Positions 1-6,084 of a stretch of DNA of 6,416 bases are shown here, in pieces. Within the stretch, counting starts at the first letter, position 1; every line of letters begins with the position of its first letter. The position numbers and the translations under genes were made by a program. The notes under the pieces were generated by a model. The model ran no database searches and was not told the origin of the DNA. It worked only from the letters and a program-made list of their open reading frames with translations. The DNA is from Pseudomonadota bacterium (GTDB taxonomy: Bacteria > Pseudomonadota > Gammaproteobacteria > Xanthomonadales > Xanthomonadaceae), in assembly GCA_023425225.1 (NCBI GenBank), contig JAFADB010000264.1:1-6416 (forward strand). Direction: 5' to 3'.

Positions 1-1036
1 CCCGGCGCACCTTCTCGGCCAGCTCCGGGCCGGCCTCGCGCAGCCGCGCGGCATTGGCCTCGACGAGGGCGCGGTCGATCGCCAGCCGCTGCAGGTCGGC
101 ATCGCGCAGGTGGTTCCAGGCCACCAGCGCCGGTGCCTTGTTCAGGTGCACTTCCTTCAGCGCGATGCGCTGCTCGCCCTCGGGCAGGTCGGCGGCCGGC
201 ACGTACAGGCGGTCGGCGATCTCGTCCGGGGCCAGCCGCAGCAGCGGTTCCACGTCGCCTGCCAGGTCGAACACGATCGCCCGGTTGTCGATGCGCGGAT
301 GCCGCGCCAGCGGCAGCACCGGCGCGGCGCACAGGCGCGCGGCCGGGTAGCGCTGGGAGACGTGCAGCACCGGCTGCATCGCCACCACGTCCAGCAGGCT
401 GGCGGCGAAGCGCTTGTCGCGCAGCTTGAGCGCGTACTCCCACAGCCGTGGCTGGTGCTGGTGCAGCAGCCGTGCCATGCCGATGGTGGCGTACACGTCC
501 GACAGCGCCTCATGGGCATCGCCCTCGCGCACGCCGTTGGCCTCGGCCAGCTGCTCCAGCTTGAACGAGGTGGCGCCGTCCTCGCGTTGCGGCCAGACGA
601 TGCCCTCCGGCCGCAGCGCGTGCGCCAGCCGCAGCATGTCCAACAGGTCCCAGCGCGAATTGCCGCCGCGCCATTCGCGCTCGTAGGGATCGAAGAAGTT
701 GCGGAACAGGCCGTGGCGGATGAACTCGTCGTCGAAGCGCAACGAGTTGTAGCCGAGCGTGCAGGTCTGTGGCCGCCCCATCTGCTCGGCGATGCGGGCG
801 AACGCCTCGGCCTCGCTCACGCCCTCGGCCAGCGCCTGCTGCGGGGTGATGCCGGTGACCAGGGTGGCGTAGGGCGAGGGCAGTAGGTCGTCGGCCGGCT
901 TGACGAAGAAGTTGACCGGCTCCTCGACCACGTTCAGTTCGGCATCGGTGCGCACCGCGGCGAACTGGGCGATGCGGGTCTTGCGCGGATCCTGGCCGAA
1001 GGTCTCCAGGTCGTAGAACAGGAAGGTGTCTGGCAT
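1..1036 (-). CDS. sbcB: Exodeoxyribonuclease I, partial (C-terminus cut by window edge)
   Basis: Exonuclease I degrades single-stranded DNA 3'->5' and acts in mismatch repair, recombination and end clean-up. The 345 visible residues follow E. coli ExoI (about 475 residues) almost without gaps, so roughly the last quarter is missing. The DnaQ-like (DEDDh) exonuclease domain fills about residues 4-185. Its acidic residues are D9 and E11 in FLFYDLETFG, D102 in LRFDDE, and H175 and D180 in DAHEALSDVYAT. All are shifted by exactly six from the E. coli catalytic positions D15, E17, D108, H181 and D186 as I recall them. The conserved NSRWDLLD and ALRPEGI blocks are at about 126-146, and the SH3-like region follows. 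The ATG start lies directly before the first beta strand. It has no clear Shine-Dalgarno, only pyrimidine-rich sequence. The gene follows kmo after 85 bases and is functionally unrelated, so it may have its own promoter. Confidence 0.96.
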   Translation of the reverse strand, partial: MPDTFLFYDLETFGQDPRKTRIAQFAAVRTDAELNVVEEPVNFFVKPADDLLPSPYATLVTGITPQQALAEGVSEAEAFARIAEQMGRPQTCTLGYNSLRFDDEFIRHGLFRNFFDPYEREWRGGNSRWDLLDMLRLAHALRPEGIVWPQREDGATSFKLEQLAEANGVREGDAHEALSDVYATIGMARLLHQHQPRLWEYALKLRDKRFAASLLDVVAMQPVLHVSQRYPAARLCAAPVLPLARHPRIDNRAIVFDLAGDVEPLLRLAPDEIADRLYVPAADLPEGEQRIALKEVHLNKAPALVAWNHLRDADLQRLAIDRALVEANAARLREAGPELAEKVRR

Positions 1037-1063
1037 GGGAGAGCCGGCGGAAAGAGCCCGTCC

Positions 1064-1069
1064 ATTCTA
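1064..1069 (-). promoter_or_regulatory. Possible -10 box upstream of sbcB
   Basis: Read on the minus strand this hexamer is TAGAAT, one mismatch from TATAAT, in an otherwise very GC-rich gap. It ends 27 bases before the sbcB ATG. I see no good -35 hexamer at 16-18 bases spacing, so this is a weak promoter candidate. It fits sbcB being transcribed separately from the kynurenine genes. Confidence 0.3.
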
Positions 1070-1077
1070 CGGCGATG

Positions 1078-1119
1078 CCTGCGTGGGGCGTCTCACGTCG
1101 ATCCCACGGACGATGCAGG
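1078..1119 (-). terminator. Bulged stem-loop just after kmo, possible weak terminator
   Basis: On the minus strand, CCTGC and GTGGG (separated by a 7-base bulge) can pair with CCCAC and GCAGG, which are directly adjacent. This makes a 10-pair GC-rich stem around a 15-base loop. It starts within a few bases of the kmo stop codon. No T-run follows, so it is not a classical intrinsic terminator. It may only be a 3'-end stabilising or pausing structure, or chance pairing in GC-rich DNA. Confidence 0.3.
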
Positions 1120-1121
1120 GC

Positions 1122-2489
1122 TCAGTGCGCCCCTTCCAGCGGCGGCAGCCGCTCGCGCACGGTGCTATCCAGCGCCTCCCAGTCGATGCCGTCCAGCGAG
1201 GCGCGGCCGGCCGTCGCGGCGGCCAGGATCTCGCGCTGGATGTCGCTGCGCCGCAGCGCCTCTGCATACGGCGTGAGCATGAAGGTGACCATGGTGTAGT
1301 GCGGGACGAAGCGGGTGGGGTGGCGCGCCTGCAGCATCCGCTCCAGCTCGCGCTGCAGCAGGAAGTCGGGGTCGTCCACCAGGTCGCGCATCTCGATGTA
1401 GTTCTCCAGCGCCATCTGCTGGATCGCGCGCGCATCCGGCAGGCGCTGCGCCTCGAACGCGGCGAAGGCGTCGCCCAGGTCGGCATGGGCCTGCATCTGC
1501 GCAGCCAGCGCCACGCAGTCCTCGAACGCGCAGTTCATGCCCTGGCCGTGGAACGGCACCATCGCGTGGGCGGCATCGCCCAGCAGCACGGCGCGGCCGT
1601 CCAGGTGCCAGCGGTCCAGGTACAGCGTGCCGAGCAGGCCGGGCGGGTGCTCCTCCCAGTCCCGGCGCAGGCGCGGGATCAGCGGCAGCGCATCGGGGAA
1701 ATCGCGCGCGAACAGCGCCTCGGCCTCCTGGCCGCTGTTGATCGCGGCGAAGCTGGGCGCGTCGCCCTCGGACACGTTGGGCAGGAACAGGGTGACGGTG
1801 AAGGTGCCCTCGTCGTTGGGCAGGGCGATGCACATGTAGCGCCCGCGCGGCCAGATGTGCAGCGCGTGCGGCTCGATGCGGAAGCCGCCGTCCACCGCCG
1901 GCAGGATCTCCAGTTCCTTGTAGGAATGGTCGAGGAACTCGGTGACCTCGTCGGTCGGCTCGCGCCGCTGCATCGCCGCGCGCAGCGCCGAGCCGGCGCC
2001 GTCGGCGCCGATCAGCGTCGAGAAGCGGATGTCGTGCGGCTGGTCGTCGCGGTCGTCGATGAAGCGGGCATGGCCGGCGTCGAAATCGACCGTGTGCAGG
2101 CGGCGGTAGAAGTGGATCTTCGCGCCGGCCTGCTCGGCCAGGTCCAGCAGCACCACGTTGAGGTCGGCGCGGTGCACCGACCAGATCACCTCGCTGTCGT
2201 CGCGGCCGTAGCGCAGCAGCAGCTGGCGGCCGTCCAGCGCATGCACCATGCGCCCGCGCATCATCACCGCATGCGCCATCACCGCGTCCTCGGCGCCGGC
2301 CGCGCGCAGCGCGTTGCGGCCGCGCTCGGCCAGCGCCAGGTTGATCGAGCGGCCGCGCTCGTAGCCCTTGATGCGCGGATCGCCGCGGCGCTCGTAGACG
2401 ACTACGTCCCGGCCCTGGCGCGCGAGCAGGATGGCCAGCAGCGAGCCGGCCAGGCCGGCGCCGACGAGGGTGATGGTGGGTTCGCTCAA
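1122..2489 (-). CDS. kmo: Kynurenine 3-monooxygenase (FAD-dependent)
   Basis: It hydroxylates L-kynurenine to 3-hydroxykynurenine using NADPH and O2, the first kynurenine-consuming step towards quinolinate and NAD. The 455-residue product has the class A flavoprotein hydroxylase fold. A Rossmann GAGLAG is at 10-15, with the ribose-binding acidic residue E33 ending the second strand (VYERRGDP). The DG motif is GADGAGS (161-167, D163). The GD motif is LLGDAAHAMVPFHGQG (302-317), where D305 contacts FAD. HSYKEL (188-193) and FVPHYTMVTF (394-403) are typical of KMO. Length matches other bacterial KMOs, and no C-terminal membrane helix like that of the mitochondrial enzyme is seen. The start is TTG: no in-frame ATG or GTG lies between the kynU stop and the first Rossmann strand, so TTG at residue 1 is nearly forced. 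A weak GGGA sits about 8 bases upstream. It follows kynU after 40 bases, probably on the same transcript. Confidence 0.96.
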   Translation of the reverse strand: MSEPTITLVGAGLAGSLLAILLARQGRDVVVYERRGDPRIKGYERGRSINLALAERGRNALRAAGAEDAVMAHAVMMRGRMVHALDGRQLLLRYGRDDSEVIWSVHRADLNVVLLDLAEQAGAKIHFYRRLHTVDFDAGHARFIDDRDDQPHDIRFSTLIGADGAGSALRAAMQRREPTDEVTEFLDHSYKELEILPAVDGGFRIEPHALHIWPRGRYMCIALPNDEGTFTVTLFLPNVSEGDAPSFAAINSGQEAEALFARDFPDALPLIPRLRRDWEEHPPGLLGTLYLDRWHLDGRAVLLGDAAHAMVPFHGQGMNCAFEDCVALAAQMQAHADLGDAFAAFEAQRLPDARAIQQMALENYIEMRDLVDDPDFLLQRELERMLQARHPTRFVPHYTMVTFMLTPYAEALRRSDIQREILAAATAGRASLDGIDWEALDSTVRERLPPLEGAH

Positions 2490-2529
2490 GATGAAGTTCC
2501 CGTGGCCGGCGAGGGGCCCGATGGCGGCC

Positions 2530-3801
2530 TCAATAGCCGGCCCAGGTCTCGGTTTCCTCGACGAAGCGGTGCAGTTCGACGAAGCGGTTGTACATCGGTA
2601 CCGGGGCGATGCGGATCACGTCCGGTTCGCGCCAGTCGCCGAGCACGCCGACCGAGCGCAGGTACTCGAACAGTGCACGGCCGCGCTCGCGTCCGCCGAC
2701 CACCCGCAGCGACATCTGGCTGCCACGGCGCTCCGGCTCGGCCGGCGTCACAACTTCCAGCACATGCGGCAGGCGCGCCTGGATCAAGCCCTGCAGCAGC
2801 GTGGTCAGCTGCACGGACTTGCGCCGCAGCGCCGCCATGGTGGCCTGCTCGAACAGTTCCAGCGAGGCGCGCAGCGGCGCCAGGCTCAGGATCGGCGGAT
2901 TGCTCAGCTGCCAGCCTTCCGCGCCCGGCGTGGGCACGAACTGCGGTTCCATGCGGAAGCGGGTCTGCTTCTCGTGGCCCCACCAGCCGGCGAAGCGCGG
3001 CAGGTCGGCACGCGCATGGCGTTCGTGGACAAAGCAGCCGGCCACCGCGCCGGGGCCGGCGTTGAGGTACTTGTAGTGGCACCAGACCGCGAAGTCCGGC
3101 GCATCGTCGTGCAGCGCCAGTTCCAGGTTGCCGACCGCGTGGGCCAGGTCCAGGCCGACCGCCGCGCCCTGCGCACGCGCCAGGCGCACGATTTCGCCCA
3201 GGTCGAAGGCCTGGCCGGTGCGGTACTGCACGCCCGGCCACAGCACCAGCGCCAGGCGCGGGCCGTACTCGGCAATGGCGCGCTCGATGGCCGCCATCGA
3301 CACGGTGCCGGTCGCCTCGTCGGGCTCGACCTCGATCAGGTCGGTCACCGGGTCGAAGCCGTGGAAGCGGATCTGCGACTCCACCGCATGGCGGTCGGAG
3401 GGGAACGCGCCGGCCTCGATCAGGATCGCCGGACGCTCGCGGGTGGGGCGGTAGAAGCTGACCATCATCAGGTGCAGGTTCACGCTCAGCGAGTTCATCG
3501 CCACTACCTCGCAGGGCAGGGCACCGACCACCCGCGCCAGCGGCTCGGTGACCAGCTCCTGGTAGGTCATCCATTGCGCCTGGCCGGTGAAGTGGCCTTC
3601 CACCGCCAGTCCGGCCCACTGGTCCAGCACCTCCTGCACCATCGCCTTGGCGCGGCGCGGCTGCAGGCCGAGCGAATTGCCGACGAAATAGGCCTGGTCG
3701 GCATTCTGGTGCTGCGGGAACACGAACTGGCCGCGCAGCGCCTTCAGCGGGTCGGCCGCGTCCAGGGCGATGGCGTGGGAACGCGAGAGCGTCTCGGTCA
3801 T
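2530..3801 (-). CDS. kynU: Kynureninase (PLP enzyme, 3-hydroxykynurenine type)
   Basis: It cleaves 3-hydroxykynurenine (or kynurenine) to 3-hydroxyanthranilate (or anthranilate) plus alanine. The 423-residue product is a full-length fold-type I PLP enzyme. The Schiff-base lysine is K244 in CHYKYLNAGPG, and the cofactor-binding aspartate is D218 in GLDLAHAVGN with H221 beside it. FVGNSLGL (39-46) and the C-terminal IRIAPVPMYN (396-405) are family signatures. H70 (VEGH), S300 and N301 (QLSNPP) line up by eye with human His102, Ser332 and Asn333, residues reported to favour 3-hydroxykynurenine. Pseudomonas-type enzymes differ there. The context agrees, since haaO lies upstream and kmo downstream. 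The ATG is 58 bases after the haaO stop and has no obvious Shine-Dalgarno. Nothing is truncated. Substrate preference is inferred from alignment only. Confidence 0.96.
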   Translation of the reverse strand: MTETLSRSHAIALDAADPLKALRGQFVFPQHQNADQAYFVGNSLGLQPRRAKAMVQEVLDQWAGLAVEGHFTGQAQWMTYQELVTEPLARVVGALPCEVVAMNSLSVNLHLMMVSFYRPTRERPAILIEAGAFPSDRHAVESQIRFHGFDPVTDLIEVEPDEATGTVSMAAIERAIAEYGPRLALVLWPGVQYRTGQAFDLGEIVRLARAQGAAVGLDLAHAVGNLELALHDDAPDFAVWCHYKYLNAGPGAVAGCFVHERHARADLPRFAGWWGHEKQTRFRMEPQFVPTPGAEGWQLSNPPILSLAPLRASLELFEQATMAALRRKSVQLTTLLQGLIQARLPHVLEVVTPAEPERRGSQMSLRVVGGRERGRALFEYLRSVGVLGDWREPDVIRIAPVPMYNRFVELHRFVEETETWAGY

Positions 3802-3859
3802 GGGAAAGGCCGTTGGGGGATGCGCGTTGCAGTCTAGCTTCAGCCGGGTACGACTTGCG

Positions 3860-4384
3860 CTACGCCTGCGCGTAGCGCTCCGGCGCGGGATTCAGGTGTC
3901 CGCAGGCCTCGCAGGTGCGCAGTTGCCGCGACGAATAGAAGCGCTCGAACACCGGCGGCAGATCCTTCTCGATGTCGTGCAGGTGGAAGTATTCCTCGTA
4001 CAACGGGTGGTTGCAGTCCTCGCAGAACCACATCAGCCCGTCCTGCTCGTCGGGCAGGCGCTTGCGCTCGACCACCAGGCCCACCGAGTCGGGCAGGCGC
4101 TGCGGCGAGTGCGGCACCCGCGGCGGCAGCAGGAATATCTCGCCGGCGCGGATGGGGATGTCGCGCACCGCACCGTTCTCCTGCACCTTGAGCACCATCT
4201 CGCCCTCGATCTGGTAGAACCACTCCGGACCCTCGTCGAAGTGGTAGTCCGTACGTGCATTGGGACCACCCACCACCATGACGATGAAGTCGTCCTGGGC
4301 GATGCACTTGTTGCCCACCGGCGGCTTGAGCAAGTGGCGGTGTTCCTCGATCCAGGCGTGCAGGTTGATCGGCATGGGCAGCAT
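3860..4384 (-). CDS. haaO: 3-hydroxyanthranilate 3,4-dioxygenase
   Basis: It opens the ring of 3-hydroxyanthranilate with O2 to give 2-amino-3-carboxymuconate semialdehyde, which cyclises spontaneously to quinolinate for NAD synthesis. The product is a 174-residue cupin. The Fe(II) ligands by family are H48, E54 (HFDEGPEWFYQIEGE) and H92 (VPHSPQR). R44, R96 and E106 correspond to the substrate-contacting residues of the Cupriavidus enzyme. A second, rubredoxin-like metal site is complete: C121-x2-C124 and C158-x2-C161, as in bacterial and yeast enzymes but not in the animal form. I chose the ATG at 4384 (MLPMPINL) because a GGAG lies 7 bases upstream. The alternative ATG at 4375 would lose that spacing. 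It begins 14 bases after the can stop, so the two are probably co-translated. The open frame continues far upstream but only as antisense-like GC frame within can. Confidence 0.96.
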   Translation of the reverse strand: MLPMPINLHAWIEEHRHLLKPPVGNKCIAQDDFIVMVVGGPNARTDYHFDEGPEWFYQIEGEMVLKVQENGAVRDIPIRAGEIFLLPPRVPHSPQRLPDSVGLVVERKRLPDEQDGLMWFCEDCNHPLYEEYFHLHDIEKDLPPVFERFYSSRQLRTCEACGHLNPAPERYAQA

Positions 4385-4391
4385 GGGCGGG

Positions 4392-4395
4392 CTCC
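4392..4395 (-). promoter_or_regulatory. Ribosome binding site of haaO
   Basis: GGAG on the minus strand ends 7 bases before the ATG at 4384 and lies between the can stop and haaO. It is one of the two clear Shine-Dalgarno sequences in the window and decides between the two nearby in-frame ATG codons. Confidence 0.7.
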
Positions 4396-4398
4396 GGG

Positions 4399-5064
4399 TC
4401 ACTCGTCGCGTTTGCCGCTGGTGGGCATGCCCGCCAGCGCCTGTTCGTAGGCGATCGGCAGTTTCTCCAGCGAATCCACGTCCATCCCCAGCTGGCGCAC
4501 GCGGCCGTCGAAGACGCTGTAGCACCAGGCATGCAGCACCAGGCGCTGGCCGCGTGCCCAGGCATCCTGCACCACGGTGGAATGGCACAGGTTGACCACC
4601 TGCTCGATGGCGTTGAGTTCGCACAGCCGCGCGTGGCGCAGCTCGTCGGTCGGTGCCAGCGCCAGCCGCTCGGCATGCTTGTCGCGCACGTCGCCGACGT
4701 GACGCAGCCAGTTGTCGGCCAGGCCCACGCGCTGGCCGGTCATGCTGGCGTGCACGCCGCTGCAGCCGTAGTGGCCCACGACCAGGATGTGCTTGACCTT
4801 GAGCACGTCGATGGCGAACTGCACCGTGGACAGGCAGTTCAGGTCCGAATGCACCACCACGTTGGCGACATTGCGGTGGACGAAGACCTCGCCCGGGTCC
4901 AGGTCGAGGATCTGGTTGGCCGGCACGCGCGAGTCCGAGCAGCCGATCCACAGGTACATTGGCGACTGCTGGTGGGACAGGCGTTCGAAGAAGTCCGGGT
5001 CCTCGCGCTTGACGCGCTCGGCCCATTCCAGGTTGTTCTTGAGGAGTTGCTTGAGTTCTGGCAT
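4399..5064 (-). CDS. can: Beta-class carbonic anhydrase
   Basis: It interconverts CO2 and bicarbonate in the cytoplasm, supplying bicarbonate to carboxylases. The 221-residue product aligns without gaps to E. coli Can over the active site. The zinc ligands are C42, D44 (CSDSRVPA), H98 and C101 (GHYGCSG), at the same residue numbers as in E. coli. R46 is present to pair with D44. W39, R64 and a tyrosine at 182, together with the V47-P48-A49 turn, match the non-catalytic bicarbonate site of type II (allosteric) beta enzymes such as Haemophilus influenzae HICA. This suggests the enzyme is pH- and bicarbonate-switched. The ATG at 5064 gives the usual N-terminus (MPELKQLLKNN). An in-frame extension to 5376 is open but not protein-like. 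No clear Shine-Dalgarno is seen. It lies 14 bases upstream of haaO and is separated from the preceding small gene by a 166-base hairpin-rich gap, where its promoter presumably lies. Confidence 0.96.
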   Translation of the reverse strand: MPELKQLLKNNLEWAERVKREDPDFFERLSHQQSPMYLWIGCSDSRVPANQILDLDPGEVFVHRNVANVVVHSDLNCLSTVQFAIDVLKVKHILVVGHYGCSGVHASMTGQRVGLADNWLRHVGDVRDKHAERLALAPTDELRHARLCELNAIEQVVNLCHSTVVQDAWARGQRLVLHAWCYSVFDGRVRQLGMDVDSLEKLPIAYEQALAGMPTSGKRDE

Positions 5065-5139
5065 CAATGCCGACGCGTGGGGTAAGGGGCCGACAGGGTA
5101 GCGCGCACGCGCACCGGCCTGCACCTGCCCCGGACCGTT

Positions 5140-5160
5140 CCGGCCCGCGCGAAGGGCCGG
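5140..5160 (-). other. GC-rich hairpin upstream of can
   Basis: CCGGCCC and GGGCCGG form a perfect 7-base-pair stem with a 7-base loop. No T-run follows. It lies in the gap between the 104-residue gene and can. The strand nearer the stop codon (5155-5162) can instead pair with 5112-5119 over 8 bases. It could be a terminator remnant, leader structure or chance. Confidence 0.3.
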
Positions 5161-5166
5161 TGTGGC

Positions 5167-5181
5167 TGCCGGGGACCGGCA
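5167..5181 (-). other. Small perfect hairpin upstream of can
   Basis: TGCCGG and CCGGCA form a perfect 6-base-pair stem with a 3-base loop. It is the middle one of three GC hairpins between the small-gene cassette and can. There is no T-tract, and its function is unknown. Confidence 0.25.
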
Positions 5182-5199
5182 ACGCGCGGCCGCGATCGT

Positions 5200-5221
5200 G
5201 GCCCCCGGCCGGACTGGGGCC
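5200..5221 (-). terminator. Hairpin just after the small-gene cassette, possible terminator
   Basis: GGCCCC and GGGGCC form a 6-base-pair stem with a 10-base loop. It begins 9 bases after the stop codon of the 104-residue gene, the expected place for a terminator of the asnS transcript. It lacks a T-run, so intrinsic termination would be inefficient. Confidence 0.3.
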
Positions 5222-5230
5222 GGCGTCGTC

Positions 5231-5545
5231 TCAGGCGCGCCCGCCCAGCGGTTGCACCATGCGCCTGCCCAGCTCGTCGTCCGTCGCGGCATGGGGCGGG
5301 GATACCTCGTCCAGCGAGAACCCACGCGCCAGCGCGTCGTCCTCGTCCAGTCCGTCGAAGGCGACGAACTCGGCATCGAGCAGCGCCGCGCGTGCGACGT
5401 CCTCGCTCTCGTAGACCAGGGTGTTGCCGTCGCTGCCTAGCACTTCGGCGGTGCCGGCGGGCTTCACCCGCAGCCGGGCCCATATCAGCATGCGGCCGAG
5501 CTGGGCGACCCACCATTGGTCCTGGGATTGGGTGTGTTCGTTCAT
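5231..5545 (-). CDS. Small acidic soluble protein of unknown function
   Basis: I do not recognise this 104-residue protein. The N-terminus (residues 8-26) is aromatic and amphipathic (QDQWWVAQLGRMLIW). A short beta-rich stretch follows at about 32-46 (TAEVLGSDGNTLVYE), which could be a strand-turn-strand unit. A very acidic middle comes next (about 47-81, with DGLDEDD), and then a low-complexity polar tail. No signal peptide or membrane helix is seen. The start is well supported: an ATG whose first three bases overlap the upstream stop as ATGA, with GAGGTG 5 bases before it. It is last in a tightly coupled cassette behind asnS. Its codon use looks like that of its neighbours. Real translation is likely; function is unknown. 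Confidence 0.8.
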   Translation of the reverse strand: MNEHTQSQDQWWVAQLGRMLIWARLRVKPAGTAEVLGSDGNTLVYESEDVARAALLDAEFVAFDGLDEDDALARGFSLDEVSPPHAATDDELGRRMVQPLGGRA

Positions 5546-5847
5546 GGGGTCACCTCGGAGATCAGGCCGAGCAGGGCGGCCAGCCCCAGCGCGGCGAAAA
5601 CGACAAGTAGCGACAGCCAGGCCGGCGTCGCCAGGCCCGACAGCGCGGGATCGGCGGTGTCGCGGTAGCGGCGCCGCAGCAGCCAGGCCAGCGCCGACGG
5701 GCGCAGGAAGGCGCCTTCGCCCAGCGTGGCGGCGATCGCCGGGTGGCGGTCGCGCACGTGCACCAGGGTCAGCGGCCAGAAGATCAGGAACGCGCTCACC
5801 CCGGCCACCGCCACGCCCACCAGGCACAGCGCCAGGAACAGGATCAC
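5542..5847 (-). CDS. Small two-helix inner-membrane protein, unknown (faintly UspB-like layout)
   Basis: The product is 101 residues. A hydrophobic helix spans about residues 2-26, and a second spans about 76-97. Between them is a roughly 50-residue basic, probably cytoplasmic loop with LGEGAFLRPSALAWLLRRRYRD (43-63). The start is GTG at 5847, which overlaps the upstream TGA as GTGA. An upstream in-frame ATG at 6057 would add 70 Ala/Arg/Gly-rich residues lying inside the neighbouring gene, so I reject it. The layout (helix, loop with a glycine-aromatic patch and RYRD, helix) is reminiscent of UspB, a small stationary-phase membrane protein of enterobacteria. That resemblance is from memory and weak. 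It overlaps the next gene by four bases (ATGA), which suggests co-translation and possibly assembly with the neighbouring membrane protein. Confidence 0.8.
   Translation of the reverse strand: MILFLALCLVGVAVAGVSAFLIFWPLTLVHVRDRHPAIAATLGEGAFLRPSALAWLLRRRYRDTADPALSGLATPAWLSLLVVFAALGLAALLGLISEVTP
5551..5556 (-). promoter_or_regulatory. Ribosome binding site of the 104-residue gene
   Basis: GAGGTG on the minus strand ends 5 bases before the ATG at 5545. It lies inside the last codons of the upstream membrane-protein gene, which supports both the chosen start and translational coupling. Confidence 0.7.
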
Positions 5848-6083
5848 GTGCCGAGCAGCCGGAACAGCCGCGGCGCCAGCGCGCCGAGAACGGTCAGCGC
5901 GGCGGCGATCCACAGCGGGCGCAGCGCCCGTGCCAGTTCGGCCGCGCCTTCCGCGGTTTCCCACCACGGCCGCGCGCCGGCGAAGGCCTGCAGCCGCTTG
6001 AACAGGCGGTAGACGCGCACCAGCCCGACGAGCGCCAGCACCAGCGCCAGCGTCCACAGCACCAGCTGCAGCGTCACGCCCAT
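5844..6083 (-). CDS. Small two-helix membrane protein of unknown function
   Basis: The product is 79 residues. Helix 1 covers about residues 5-24 (LQLVLWTLALVLALVGLV), followed at once by basic residues (RVYRLFKR), so that end is probably cytoplasmic. A short amphipathic segment holds the conserved-looking ARPWWET (37-43). Helix 2 spans about 57-76, and the C-terminus is basic (RLFRLLGT). By the positive-inside rule the loop and C-terminus give mixed signals, but a hairpin with both ends outside or both inside is plausible. I do not recognise the family. The ATG is separated from the asnS stop by a single base, and its own TGA overlaps the GTG of the next gene. No Shine-Dalgarno is clear, so translation probably depends on ribosomes finishing asnS. 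Confidence 0.78.
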   Translation of the reverse strand: MGVTLQLVLWTLALVLALVGLVRVYRLFKRLQAFAGARPWWETAEGAAELARALRPLWIAAALTVLGALAPRLFRLLGT

Positions 6084-6084
6084 C

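Noticed and set aside
110..886. 258-codon plus-strand open frame opposite sbcB
   Set aside because: It is antisense to the conserved exonuclease domain. Its composition is that of a GC shadow.
1026..3065. 679-codon plus-strand open frame opposite kmo and kynU
   Set aside because: It is antisense to two well-identified enzymes. Its translation is rich in Arg, His, Gln, Val and Ala with no recognisable domain, as expected for a codon shadow in high-GC DNA.
2486..3619. 377-codon minus-strand frame overlapping kynU in another frame
   Set aside because: It is an out-of-frame Gly/Arg/Pro/Ala-rich reading of kynU, which is a full-length recognised enzyme.
2431..3837. 468-codon plus-strand open frame opposite kynU
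   Set aside because: Same shadow pattern. It overlaps the previous shadow and a complete kynureninase gene and has no protein-like features.
3802..3859. Possible promoter (TAGACT) between haaO and kynU
   Set aside because: There is no matching -35 hexamer at a suitable distance, and the gap is short enough for simple co-transcription.
5101..5114. 14-base alternating purine-pyrimidine tract before can (Z-DNA candidate)
   Set aside because: It is short and expected by chance at this GC content, with nothing else to support a function.
4385..5182. N-terminal extension of haaO reaching into can
   Set aside because: The extension has no family similarity and lies within can in another frame. 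Ordinary 3-hydroxyanthranilate dioxygenases begin near MLPMPINL, and GGAG sits correctly before that ATG.
5065..5376. N-terminal extension of can
   Set aside because: It would overlap the 104-residue gene and add an Arg/Ala/Pro-rich segment absent from the family. The ATG at 5064 gives the standard length.
5848..6057. 70-residue extension of the 101-residue membrane protein
   Set aside because: It lies almost wholly within the 79-residue gene and is Arg/Ala/Gly-rich. The GTG at 5847 overlaps the upstream stop as GTGA.
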